This document shows, piece after piece, positions 34,431 to 42,089 of a stretch of 64,000 nt of DNA. The stretch comes from Nocardiopsis algeriensis (GTDB taxonomy: Bacteria > Actinomycetota > Actinomycetes > Streptosporangiales > Streptosporangiaceae), in assembly GCF_014203695.1 (NCBI RefSeq), contig NZ_JACHJO010000002.1, forward strand, positions 180,672 through 244,671, read 5' to 3'. Each line of letters starts with the position of its first letter. Within the stretch, counting starts at the first letter, position 1. A program made the translations under genes and the position numbers. Below the pieces are notes generated by a model. It had not been told where the DNA came from, made no database searches, and worked only from the letters and a program-made list of their open reading frames with translations.

Positions 34431-34733
34431 ATGGCCCAGTCAGGAAACGAGCAGCAGCCGACCCACGTGCCCTCCGAGGAACACGGACACCTCGGCCTGC
34501 TCGCCAGTGAACTGTCCCGCTACGACGTCCGCGCCGACCTGGTGGAGGACGAAGGGCCCTGCCTGAGGGTGCGCAACCCGGCGTCCGCCTGCGCGGTCGA
34601 GGAAGTGGTCTGCGAGCGCAGGGAACACGACTACGCGTTCCTCGCCTCGTTCGGGGTCCACCTGGGCAGCAGTGTCAGTCTCGGCGTGACGGCCCACAAG
34701 GTCGCCTGGCTCGTGGGGGCGACCGAGGAGTGA
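34431..34733 (+). CDS. Conserved-looking hypothetical protein
   Basis: This 100-residue soluble protein begins MAQSGNEQQPTHVPSEEHGH. It has a mixed alpha/beta pattern, two cysteines (GPCLRV and VVCERR) and an AFLASFGVHLG segment. ATG 34431 follows AAAGGATCTGAG, and a perfect hairpin terminator follows the stop, both supporting a real gene. No signal peptide or membrane helix is present. I do not recognise a family. It follows nagA by 89 bases and could be transcribed separately. Confidence 0.65.
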   Translation: MAQSGNEQQPTHVPSEEHGHLGLLASELSRYDVRADLVEDEGPCLRVRNPASACAVEEVVCERREHDYAFLASFGVHLGSSVSLGVTAHKVAWLVGATEE

Positions 34734-34750
34734 CCCGTGGAAGTCGGCGG

Positions 34751-34775
34751 GGGCGGTGCCGGGTCGGCACCGCCC
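34751..34775 (+). terminator. Terminator after the hypothetical gene
   Basis: A 10-bp perfect stem pairs 34751-34760 with 34766-34775, 17 bases after the stop codon, and lies between convergent genes. Confidence 0.75.
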
Positions 34776-34808
34776 TTGCCGTCTCTGCCCCGAGCTTGAC
34801 GTCGTAGA

Positions 34809-35558
34809 TCAGGAAATGTCGGATTTGTTCCTGTTGCGTCGGGCCGTCCCCAGGCGGACGCCCAGCCACAGGACACCGAGGGCGACCACCGCCCCGACCA
34901 CGGCTCCGACCGCGAATCCGGCCCATTCGTCCGCTCCCCCGCCTCCGGTGGCCATCCGGTGGATCGAGCTGCCGACCCCGACCAGCGCGACCGCGAGGCA
35001 GAGGACGACGGCCACCAGCCCCCTGGCTCCGAAGAAGTACCGGCGGCGGGGCGCGGGCGGGGCCTCGATCTCCGCCTCGGGACCGGCCGTGGCCGAGCCG
35101 GGGCGCTTGAAGTAGGCCAGGACCGACCAGTGCCCGCAGGGTTCCCATCCCTCGGGCGCCAGCCGCCGGGCCAGGCGCTCGCGGTCGGCGCGGCCGGCGC
35201 ACATCTCCTGGCGGTAGGCCCAGACCTGGGGCCGCTCGGGATCGCGGCGGCTGACGAAGCGGCCCAGCCGGTCGACCCTCTCGACCTCCCAGCCCTGCCT
35301 CCCCATCTCGTCGAGGCGGGCCGGCCCTTCGAAGGCGTCGGCGGTCCACACCAGGGTCTCGGGGTCGTCGCCCTCCTCCTCCCCGGCGGGTCGGGTGAGT
35401 TCGGCGGCGAAGCGGTCCACCGGGCCGAACTCCTCCTCCGGGTCGGTACCGCTCTCTGCCGTGTACGAGAGGAGCTCGTCCAGCAACCGGCGCGAGCGCT
35501 CGCCGTCGACGCCGAGTTCCGCCAGCCGGCCGGCCAGTGCGGTGAAGTAGCCGCTCAT
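34809..35558 (-). CDS. HAAS/DUF2812-like membrane protein
   Basis: This 249-residue protein has an N-terminal HAAS-like helical segment (ALAGRLAELGVDGERSRRLL), a central region resembling DUF2812 (MGRQGWEVERVDRLGRF, then PQVWAYRQEM and EGWEPCGHWS), and two C-terminal membrane helices (about 175-195 and 215-235). Proteins of this kind usually pair with a PadR regulator encoded next to them, as here. ATG 35558 follows GGGAGGAAA and overlaps the PadR stop (ATGA). Its role is unknown; it may sense envelope state and act on the regulator. Confidence 0.75.
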   Translation of the reverse strand: MSGYFTALAGRLAELGVDGERSRRLLDELLSYTAESGTDPEEEFGPVDRFAAELTRPAGEEEGDDPETLVWTADAFEGPARLDEMGRQGWEVERVDRLGRFVSRRDPERPQVWAYRQEMCAGRADRERLARRLAPEGWEPCGHWSVLAYFKRPGSATAGPEAEIEAPPAPRRRYFFGARGLVAVVLCLAVALVGVGSSIHRMATGGGGADEWAGFAVGAVVGAVVALGVLWLGVRLGTARRNRNKSDIS

Positions 35559-35905
35559 GTGTTTCCTCCCGCGCCGAGCGCCGAGCGCACGGCCTCGTCG
35601 AACTCCGTCCATGCCGCGGCCTGCTCGGCCAGGAACGCGCGGCCCTCGTCCGTGATCCGGTAGTAGCGGCGGCCGGGCCCCCGCTCCGCGGCGCGGTACT
35701 CGGCGTCCACCAGGCCGGCCTCCTCCAGCCGGTTGAGCACCGGGTAGAGCGTGCCGCCCTTGATCGTGCCGAACCCCGCCTCGTCCAACCTCTTGGCGAT
35801 CGCGTACCCGTAGCTCTCGCCCTCGGCGAGCCCGGCCAGCACCAGGAGGTCGAGCACCCCCTTGAGCCAGCTCGCACGCCGGTCCGTGCGCGCTTTCCCC
35901 TTCAT
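35555..35905 (-). CDS. PadR family transcriptional regulator
   Basis: This 116-residue PadR regulator has the winged helix core (KGVLDLLVLAGLAEGESYGY, GGTLYPVLNRLEEAGLV and RRYYRITDEGRAFL). Its length is typical of the minimal PadR subfamily 1. ATG 35905 overlaps the stop of the CPBP gene (ATGA), and its own stop overlaps the HAAS gene, so all three proteins are co-translated. It probably represses the operon through the repeats at 36662-36708. Confidence 0.92.
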   Translation of the reverse strand: MKGKARTDRRASWLKGVLDLLVLAGLAEGESYGYAIAKRLDEAGFGTIKGGTLYPVLNRLEEAGLVDAEYRAAERGPGRRYYRITDEGRAFLAEQAAAWTEFDEAVRSALGAGGNT

Positions 35906-36639
35906 CGGGCACCAGCTCCGACGACCTCGCGCTCTTCCTGGCCCGGCTCCCGCGCGGCCTCCGGACGGGGGGTGATCAGGAGCGCCCGCAGGTCGATCAG
36001 GATGTGCATGACGATCGGCACGAGCAGGCTTCCGGTGCTCAGGTACAGGCTCGTGAGGGCGAGGCCCACGAGGGTGACCAGGAGCATCCCGCGGAGGCCC
36101 TGGTAGAGGTGGGCGAAGGAGAAGACCGCCAGGCTGACCGCCGCGGCCGCCCACAGCTCCAGGCCGAGGGAGACTCCGACGGCGATGAACAGACCGCGGA
36201 AGACGATCTCCTCGCACACGCCGGCGGTGACCGAGAGGCCGACCGCCGCCCACCTCTCGCGGGGGGTGCGCGGCAGCATCGCGGAGACCGCTGCCTGGCC
36301 GGGGGCCAGGGAGTTCGGGGTGAACTTGTACAGAACCGCTCCGGCCGCGGCGGCCCCGACGAGCATGCCGGCCAGGGTTCCCCAGCTGGTCCCCGCCAGG
36401 CCGAGGCCGAGGTCGGCCGGGGCCACCCCGGGCGAGATCAGCACGGACAGCAGCGCGATCCCCGCCAGCGGCCACCAGACCGCCATTCCCTGACCGTAGA
36501 ACCGCACCAGCGCCCGGGGGTCGCTCTCGCGCCTGCGCTCCAGGGCCGCGTAGGCCCGCTTGCCCCACCAGGGCTCCACCGCCAGCACGTACAGCGCGAC
36601 GAGCGCCGCCAGGCCCAATCCGAGGGAGGAGAACTCCAC
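35902..36639 (-). CDS. CPBP family intramembrane metalloprotease
   Basis: This 245-residue membrane protein has about 7 helices and the three CPBP/Abi motifs: EExxxR in CEEIVFRG, FxxxH in FSFAHLYQG and HxxxD in HILIDL. Such proteins are intramembrane proteases related to Rce1, or bacteriocin-immunity proteins. GTG 36639 is preferred because GAAGAGGTGG lies at good spacing; GTG 36648, three codons upstream, is too close to it. It leads the CPBP-PadR-HAAS operon. Confidence 0.88.
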   Translation of the reverse strand: MEFSSLGLGLAALVALYVLAVEPWWGKRAYAALERRRESDPRALVRFYGQGMAVWWPLAGIALLSVLISPGVAPADLGLGLAGTSWGTLAGMLVGAAAAGAVLYKFTPNSLAPGQAAVSAMLPRTPRERWAAVGLSVTAGVCEEIVFRGLFIAVGVSLGLELWAAAAVSLAVFSFAHLYQGLRGMLLVTLVGLALTSLYLSTGSLLVPIVMHILIDLRALLITPRPEAAREPGQEEREVVGAGAR

Positions 36640-36661
36640 CAGAACCACCTCTTCCGTGTGT

Positions 36662-36708
36662 CTACCTAGACGATAGAGCTACCTAGTTAGCATCGCAACC
36701 TATATAGG
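36662..36708 (-). promoter_or_regulatory. Promoter and repeat operator of the CPBP-PadR-HAAS operon
   Basis: On the minus strand TTGCGA (36698-36693) and TATCGT (36675-36670) are 17 bases apart. CTACCTAG occurs twice in direct orientation (36662-36669 and 36679-36686, 17-base period), bracketing the -10, and the palindrome CCTATATAGG lies at 36699-36708. Overlap with the promoter suggests PadR autorepression. Confidence 0.6.
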
Positions 36709-36740
36709 AACATTGATTGCCGAGAGGTCCACATGAAGAA

Positions 36741-36771
36741 GGGCCCGCGCGGAGAGTCTCCGCGCGGGCCC
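36741..36771 (-). terminator. Terminator of arsR-sulP
   Basis: A 14-bp stem pairs 36741-36754 with 36758-36771 around a 3-base loop, 16 bases beyond the SulP stop on the minus strand. Confidence 0.8.
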
Positions 36772-36786
36772 GGGCCCGGCCGCACC

Positions 36787-38481
36787 TCAGCGCATCAGCA
36801 CGCCGTTGCCGTGCAGCATGGCCAGGGCGGCGCGGATGGCCTCGGGGGTGGTGTCGAAGACGCAGCCCTCCTCCCGCAGGCTCGCCAGGGTGCCCAGCGA
36901 CTCCAGCGGCCGCAGCTGGCCCGATTCGATACCCGAGACCATGACGGTGACGCCCCGGGCCCGGAGCCGCTCGACGACGTCCCCCAGCACCTGGGCCCCG
37001 GTCGCGTCGACCGTACTGACCCTGGCCATGCGCAGGATCACCACCTGGACGTCGGAGACCTCGCTGAGCTCCAGCAGGAACCGGTGGGCCGCGGCGAAGA
37101 ACAGCGGACCGTCGAGCCGGTAGGCGACGATGTGCTCGGACAGGAGCTTCTGCTCCTCGGCGGTGTAGTCACCCGGCGGCAGGTGCTCGGCCAGCTCCTC
37201 CCGGTCGAGCCGGGCGTTGCGCGCCAGCGACACCAGGGCCAGGGCTCCGGCCACGAGCATGCCCACCAGGACCGCCGCGACCAGGTCCACCGCCAGGGTG
37301 GCCACAGCGGTGAGCACCAGGACGAACCCGTCGGCGCGGGTGGCGCGCACCATGGCGCGCACCGATCCGACCTCGACCATGCGCACGGCCGTGGCCAGCA
37401 GCACCCCGGCCAGGGCCGCCAGGGGGATGCGCTCGACCAGGGGCGCGGCCGCGAGGACGATTCCGGCCAGGACCAGGGCGTGGGTGAGGGCGGCCAGCCG
37501 GGAGCTGGCCCCCGAGCGCACGTTGACCGCGGTGCGCGCGATGGCGGCGGTCGCGGGAACACCGCCGAACAGCGGGGCGGCGATGTTGGCCAGCCCCTGT
37601 CCGAACAGCTCGCGGTCGGGGTCGTGGCGCTGGTTGACGCTCATGCCGTCGGCGACCGTGGCCGACAGCAGGGACTCCAGCGCGGACAGCGCCGCCACCG
37701 CGGCGGCCGGCCCCAGGAGCACCGCCAGCTGGGAGAGGTCGAGGAAGCCGAGCGAGGGGGCGGGCAGCCCCGACGGCAGGTCACCGATGCTCTCGGCCTC
37801 CAGCGGGGTCGCCTCCACGATCAGCGTGGCCGCCGCCACCGCCAGCAGGGAGAAGGGGAGGGTGGGCCGCAGGCGCGCACCCAGCAGCATCACCCCGGCG
37901 GTGCCCGCCGCGAGCGCCACCGCCGTCCACTGCGGGTCCGCGGCGAAGTCGCGCACCGCCTCCCAGGCGACCAGCACGACCTTCTCCCCCTCGGGAACGG
38001 GGACCCCGAGAGCGGCGGGGACCTGCTGCAGGGCGATGACACCGGCGATGCCGAGGGTGAATCCCTCCACGACCGACGCGGGGATGTAGCGGACGTAGCG
38101 GCCCGCGCGCAGCAGTGCGAGCAGCACCAGCATCGCGCCCGCCATGAGGCCGACGGTGAGCACGCCCGAGGGCCCGTACTGGGCGACGATGGGCACCAGC
38201 ACCACCGTCATCGCACCGGTGGGTCCCGACACCTGGAGGTTGGAGCCGCCGAAGAAGGCGGCCAGGGCGCCGGCGACGATCGCGGTCACCAGGCCCGCCT
38301 GGGCGCCCATCCCCGAGGAGATGCCGAACCCCAGGGCGAGGGGCAGCGCCACGACGGCGACGGTCACCCCCGCGAGCAGGTTGCGCCCGGGCGCCACGCG
38401 CATGCGGGCCAGGTCCGCCCATGCCGGCAGCAGCCCGGTGACGCGGGCGAGTGCCGCACGCGCCGTCTCCCCGCGGCTCAC
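36787..38481 (-). CDS. SulP family anion transporter with STAS domain
   Basis: This 564-residue protein has an N-terminal SLC26/SulP transporter region with about 10-12 helices (LAGVTVAVVALPLALGFGIS, FFGGSNLQVSGPTGAMTVVL and the SNQR-like MSVNQRHDPDRELFGQGLAN) and a C-terminal STAS domain (about 455-555, VDATGAQVLGDVV). It may move sulfate, bicarbonate or another anion. GTG 38481 follows GGAGGAGGAA and overlaps the arsR stop (GTGA). Coupling to an ArsR regulator suggests induction by a metal, metalloid or sulfur species. Confidence 0.9.
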   Translation of the reverse strand: MSRGETARAALARVTGLLPAWADLARMRVAPGRNLLAGVTVAVVALPLALGFGISSGMGAQAGLVTAIVAGALAAFFGGSNLQVSGPTGAMTVVLVPIVAQYGPSGVLTVGLMAGAMLVLLALLRAGRYVRYIPASVVEGFTLGIAGVIALQQVPAALGVPVPEGEKVVLVAWEAVRDFAADPQWTAVALAAGTAGVMLLGARLRPTLPFSLLAVAAATLIVEATPLEAESIGDLPSGLPAPSLGFLDLSQLAVLLGPAAAVAALSALESLLSATVADGMSVNQRHDPDRELFGQGLANIAAPLFGGVPATAAIARTAVNVRSGASSRLAALTHALVLAGIVLAAAPLVERIPLAALAGVLLATAVRMVEVGSVRAMVRATRADGFVLVLTAVATLAVDLVAAVLVGMLVAGALALVSLARNARLDREELAEHLPPGDYTAEEQKLLSEHIVAYRLDGPLFFAAAHRFLLELSEVSDVQVVILRMARVSTVDATGAQVLGDVVERLRARGVTVMVSGIESGQLRPLESLGTLASLREEGCVFDTTPEAIRAALAMLHGNGVLMR

Positions 38482-38819
38482 GATTCCTCCTCCCGGGAGC
38501 CGCGCAGCTCGGCCAGCAGCTCACCCTGGTCCGCGAGCATGTCGGTGAGGATGGCCCGAGCCGCACGCAGCAGTTCCACCACCTGCGGCGTGCTCAACCG
38601 GTAGAGCACCTCACCGCCCTCGCGCTGCGACATCACCAGCCCGGTACGGCGCAGGACGGCCAGCTGCTGGGACAGGTTGGAGGCCTCCACGCCGATGTCG
38701 GCGAGCAGTTCGCGCACGGGCCGGGGGCCGTCCTGGAGCAGCTCCAGGACCCGGATGCGAACGGGGTGACCCAGGGTGCGGAAGAAGTCCGCCTTCGCCT
38801 GGTAGAGCGGCACCGGCAC
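38478..38819 (-). CDS. ArsR/SmtB family transcriptional regulator
   Basis: This 113-residue winged-helix repressor has FFRTLGHPVRIRVLELLQDG, the recognition helix region VEASNLSQQLAVLRRTGLV and the wing REGGEVLYRL. It lacks the alpha-3 CxC metal site of ArsR/SmtB and has no cysteine at all, so sensing by a metal-thiolate site is unlikely. GTG 38819 is the start. It overlaps the SulP gene and probably controls it. A perfect palindrome lies 52 bases upstream of its start. Confidence 0.9.
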   Translation of the reverse strand: MPVPLYQAKADFFRTLGHPVRIRVLELLQDGPRPVRELLADIGVEASNLSQQLAVLRRTGLVMSQREGGEVLYRLSTPQVVELLRAARAILTDMLADQGELLAELRGSREEES

Positions 38820-38870
38820 GTCAGGACCTTTTCTCTCGGATCGGGGGCTTGTGCACCATGATGTACAGAC

Positions 38871-38886
38871 TTGAAGAATACTTCAA
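38871..38886 (-). promoter_or_regulatory. ArsR-type operator TTGAAG-AATA-CTTCAA
   Basis: A perfect 6+6 inverted repeat with a 4-base centre lies 52 bases upstream of arsR, in the short AT-richer promoter stretch. The layout is typical of ArsR-family operators. TTGAAG may also serve as -35 for the minus strand. Confidence 0.65.
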
Positions 38887-38937
38887 CTCCGAAAGTACGA
38901 ACATGGGCAAGGTCACGCCCTCGGTGCACACGGCAAC

Positions 38938-38965
38938 GCCCCCGCCGACAGACGTCGGCGGGGGC
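38938..38965. terminator. Perfect 12-bp hairpin between ssrA array and arsR
   Basis: A perfect 12-bp stem (38938-38949 with 38954-38965) closes the gap between the 91-bp array and the arsR promoter. It could stop residual transcription from ssrA before it enters arsR. Confidence 0.7.
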
Positions 38966-39007
38966 GGAAACACGGGGTCCGGGGGCCGCCCCGGCAAAGA
39001 AGAACGG

Positions 39008-39333
39008 GACGACCCGGCGAGCAAGCGCGGCTTGCGAGCAGGACCGTCCCGTGGACGATGCGGGGGCCCGGGGGTCGCCCCCCGGACAGAAACAACGAGA
39101 CGACCCGGCGAGCAAGCGCAGCTTGCGAGCAGGGTCGTCCCGTGGACGATGCGGGGGTCCGGGGGTCGCCCCCCGGACAGAAACAACGAGACGACCCGGC
39201 GAGGCGGCAAAAGCCGTCGAGCAGGGTCGTCTCGTCGACGAAGCGGGGGCCCGGGGGTCGCCCCCCGGACAGAAACAACGAGACGACCCGGCGAGCAAGC
39301 ATGGCTTGCGAGCAGGGTCGTCTTGTTGACGAG
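39008..39333 (-). repeat. 91-bp tandem array of terminator hairpins after ssrA
   Basis: Three full units (starting at 39008, 39099 and 39190) and a partial fourth (39282-39333) abut the ssrA 3' end. Each unit has an outer stem GACGACCC/GGGTCGTC and an inner stem. On the minus strand these are followed by TCGTTGTTTCTG, so each can act as a terminator. A second hairpin (CCGGGGG/CCCCCCGG) occurs in each full unit. In the third unit the inner stem GCAAGC/GCTTGC is replaced by GGCGGC/GCCGTC, so pairing is kept while sequence changes. In the first unit the outer stem is imperfect. Confidence 0.85.
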
Positions 39334-39703
39334 TGGAGGTGGCGGGAATCGAACCCGCGTCCTTCGATGCCGGGCCAGAGCTTCTCCGGGTGCAGTCTGT
39401 GGTGTCGTTCTGCTCGGCCCCAGCGCTTGCACAGACACATCGCTGACGGGCCCAGCCACGAAAATGTCCCGCTCAGGCCCCGTGGCCTGATCTGAGCGGT
39501 GAGTCATCTGGCTGATGCCGGATCCCGAGCCGATGACGAGCCCGGGCCGACAGAGACGCTATCGCTTAGGCAGCGAGAGCGAACTCAGTGCGCTTGGAAT
39601 TGGCACTTGTGTTTAGCGCGAATGCAGGATTAACGAGGTCACAAACGCAACCCTCGACCCGCTTCCCCTGGAACGACTACCGAAGTCGAAACCGATCACC
39701 CCC
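39334..39703 (-). ncRNA. ssrA: Transfer-messenger RNA (tmRNA)
   Basis: The 370-base RNA has a tRNA-like end: GGGGGTG at the 5' end pairs with CACCTCC at the 3' end with one G-U pair, and the T-arm GGTTCGATTCC is intact. CCA is not encoded after the discriminator A (the next bases are CTC). The mRNA-like part reads in frame NTSANSKRTEFALAA then TAA. The resume codon could be AAT, giving (A)NSKRTEFALAA, or the earlier AAC. With SmpB it rescues stalled ribosomes and tags nascent proteins for proteolysis. It lies downstream of smpB, as in many bacteria. Confidence 0.95.
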
Positions 39704-40101
39704 TGTGAAGTTGTCAAGGCCGTTCCCGGACTCGGCCGGAAGGGCCCGCAACGAGTGGCGAACCGCTCGTGTGTTCGTCACTCTACCTGGTCAACAGAGC
39801 GGGGGCCAAGCTGATTCCCGCCCCTGAAAATTTCTTCCGACAGCTCTTCCCGACAGGGAGAAACCCCCGCGGGGCGGACTCCAGAGCGGTCGACGCATCA
39901 CCCGCGGGGGCCGGTCGGCAGGGTCGGACCGACCGTTGGGAACCGGCAGGATCTCCCCCGAGATGAGGTCCTGCCTCTCTCACACTGGCCCGCTACCCCC
40001 TGTTGCGGGACCAGCTCACCCCCAAAGACGCGAACGGCCCTCCGGAAGGTTGCCCGGAGAGCCGTTCCTTGTCCCTTTAGGGACAGTTCGGGAAGTTTCG
40101 T
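39704..40101 (-). other. ssrA upstream region and PBP-gene 3' hairpins
   Basis: This 398-base gap should contain the ssrA promoter, but I see no clear -35/-10 pair and no SigR consensus (GGAAT-N18-GTT) close to the 5' end. The half nearest the PBP gene carries the two hairpins listed separately. No ORF with a credible start is present. Confidence 0.5.
40033..40085 (-). terminator. Double hairpin terminator after the PBP-like gene
   Basis: A 13-bp stem with one G-U pair (40033-40045 with 40054-40066) and a small hairpin GTCCC-TTTA-GGGAC (about 40071-40084) lie just beyond the stop of the PBP-like gene. They separate it from ssrA. Confidence 0.7.
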
Positions 40102-42066
40102 TTACCAGCCGGGCGCGCCGCCACCGGTGAGGTCGGCCTCGGCGAGCGAGGTCTCCTCGCCGAGCGGGGCCTGCCACGTCTCCGCTCCGGCCTCGGTCGT
40201 CTCGGGCACCCCGTTGGCCATGCCGCCGAGGAAGGCCTGGGCCGTGTTCACCGCGTGCTGCTGCACCAGCGTCACGCTGGGGTCCACCTCGGCGACGACC
40301 GCGAAGGCGACTCCGCCCTGGTAGCCGACGAACCAGTGGAGCGAGGTGTCGTCCTGCTCCACCCGGGCGGCCTGGCCGTGCAGCTCTTCCTCTCCGCCGG
40401 CGGTGAGAAGCATCGGCATGCGCTCGACCACCGCGTCGCGCAGCCCCTGCCGCACCGGGGCCAGATGGGCCTCGTCGAAGGAGGTGCCCTCGGACCCCTC
40501 ACCGACCAGGAAGGGCTCGTGCCAGGCCCCGTCGGCGACGGCCGCGGCGGCCAGCGCCATCGCCAGCGGGCTCACACGCACGCCCTCCTCACCGACCATC
40601 GCGGCGGCCACGGCCGCCTCGTCCGCGGCAACCTCGACGGTCCCCGAGTCCGACGGGACGGACAGCTGCCACTCCTGGCCGATGCCCAGGCGCTCCGCGG
40701 TCCCGGCGAGCGCCTCGGCACCGACCTCGGTGCCCAGCTCCGCGAAACCGACACTGCAGCTGAACGCGATGTTGCGGGCGATGTCCGGCTCCCCGGACAG
40801 GAACCCGCCGCTCGGGTTGGTGAAGGTCCGGTCGCCCACCTGGGTCTGCTGGTCGCAGGGCACCGGGTCGGAGGCGGTCACCGCACCCGACTCCAGTGCC
40901 GCCAGCGCAGCCACGGGGGTGAAGGCCGTACCCGGCGCGAAGGAGCCCGCGAGCGCCGCGTCGTCGGCCGCGCCCTCACCGCCGGCGGCTGCCAGGATCC
41001 CGCCGGTGGCCGTGTCCACGGCCACCAGGTAGCCGTTGCCCGGCAGGGAGCTCAGTGCGTGCTCGGCGGCCCTCTGGACGTCCAGGTCGAGGGTGGTCTC
41101 GACGACCCCGCTGCGCTCGCCCTCCCAGTCCTCCAGGACGTCCGTCACCTGGCCCCCGGAGTCCAGGGTGACGACCTGCGTGGTCGCCGAACCGGCCAGC
41201 TCGTGCTGGTAGATGTTCTGCAGACCGCTCAGACCCACCGTGTCGCCGGCCTGGTAGGGCCCCGGGACGCGGGAGGAGACCCGGTGTTCGGCGGTGCCCG
41301 CGACCTCGCCGACGAGGAAGGGCGCCGCCGTGGGCGTCATGTTGATCTCCATCTCCTCGACGTCGACGCCGGGGATGCGGCCCGCCTCGTCGAGCAGCGA
41401 CGGGTCCACGTCGCGCATGAGGACGAGCGGCTGGAACTGCTCGGGCGGCGCGGAGCGCACCCGGTTCAGCAGGGGTCCGGGGTCCTCGTCGAGAAGCTCG
41501 GCGAGCTGGGTGACGCCCGCCTCCTTGTCCTCCATCTCGGCGGGGACGACGCCGAAGGCGGTGACGCGGTCGGCGGAGACCAGGGGTCGGCCGGACCGGT
41601 CGAGGATCTGGCCGCGCTCCTGGATCTCGTAGCTGACCGCCAGCCTCTCCTCGTCGCTGAGTTCGGGGTGCAGGACACTGGGCGACCAGGCGATCCGCCA
41701 GCCGTCGGCGCCCCACGCCAGGGACATCCGGCCGGTGTACTCCCAGGTGGGGTCGCCGATGCCGAGGTCGGCCTGCACGTCGAACTCCGCGGAGGCGCTG
41801 TCCCCCTCCTGGGAGACCGGCCCCATCCCGAAGCGCAGGGACGCGAGGTCGAGCTGCTCGCTCATGTCCTTGAGGGCCCGCTCCACCTCCTCGGGGGATC
41901 CGTCGGTGTAGGTGGCGGCCTGTGCGAGGTCGCCGTCCTGCCAGGCGAGCAGGAAGGACCTGACCGCCACCTCCGGGCTGGGGTTCGGCGTGCACGCGGC
42001 CAGGGTGGCGGCGAGGAGCAGGCCGCTGCCGGCGGCCGTGAACCGGCCGAGGGGACGGGGGGACAC
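40102..42066 (-). CDS. PBP-like lipoprotein lacking catalytic motifs
   Basis: This 654-residue protein has a lipoprotein signal (LAAC, Cys25), an NTF2-like MecA_N domain (about 30-140), a PBP dimer domain (about 150-290) and a transpeptidase-like domain (about 315-640). The fold hallmarks remain (RGQILDRSGRPLV, GLQNIYQHELAG, LDLDVQRAAE, PGNGYLVAVDTATG), but the three active-site motifs are gone: SxxK is TAFT (380-383, in PGTAFTPVAAL), SxN is SCS (436-438) and KTG is HGQ (563-565). It should be unable to acylate beta-lactams or cross-link peptidoglycan. GTG 42066 follows AAAGGAA, 23 bases after smpB. Confidence 0.85.
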   Translation of the reverse strand: MSPRPLGRFTAAGSGLLLAATLAACTPNPSPEVAVRSFLLAWQDGDLAQAATYTDGSPEEVERALKDMSEQLDLASLRFGMGPVSQEGDSASAEFDVQADLGIGDPTWEYTGRMSLAWGADGWRIAWSPSVLHPELSDEERLAVSYEIQERGQILDRSGRPLVSADRVTAFGVVPAEMEDKEAGVTQLAELLDEDPGPLLNRVRSAPPEQFQPLVLMRDVDPSLLDEAGRIPGVDVEEMEINMTPTAAPFLVGEVAGTAEHRVSSRVPGPYQAGDTVGLSGLQNIYQHELAGSATTQVVTLDSGGQVTDVLEDWEGERSGVVETTLDLDVQRAAEHALSSLPGNGYLVAVDTATGGILAAAGGEGAADDAALAGSFAPGTAFTPVAALAALESGAVTASDPVPCDQQTQVGDRTFTNPSGGFLSGEPDIARNIAFSCSVGFAELGTEVGAEALAGTAERLGIGQEWQLSVPSDSGTVEVAADEAAVAAAMVGEEGVRVSPLAMALAAAAVADGAWHEPFLVGEGSEGTSFDEAHLAPVRQGLRDAVVERMPMLLTAGGEEELHGQAARVEQDDTSLHWFVGYQGGVAFAVVAEVDPSVTLVQQHAVNTAQAFLGGMANGVPETTEAGAETWQAPLGEETSLAEADLTGGGAPGW

Positions 42067-42089
42067 CGTGTGTGTTCCTTTCGGGCGCC

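Noticed and set aside
39008-39333. CRISPR array
   Set aside because: Units are contiguous at 91-bp period without unique spacers, there are no cas genes, and each unit contains terminator-like stems.
39704-40101. SigR promoter for ssrA as in Streptomyces
   Set aside because: No GGAAT-N18-GTT arrangement was found close to the ssrA 5' end.
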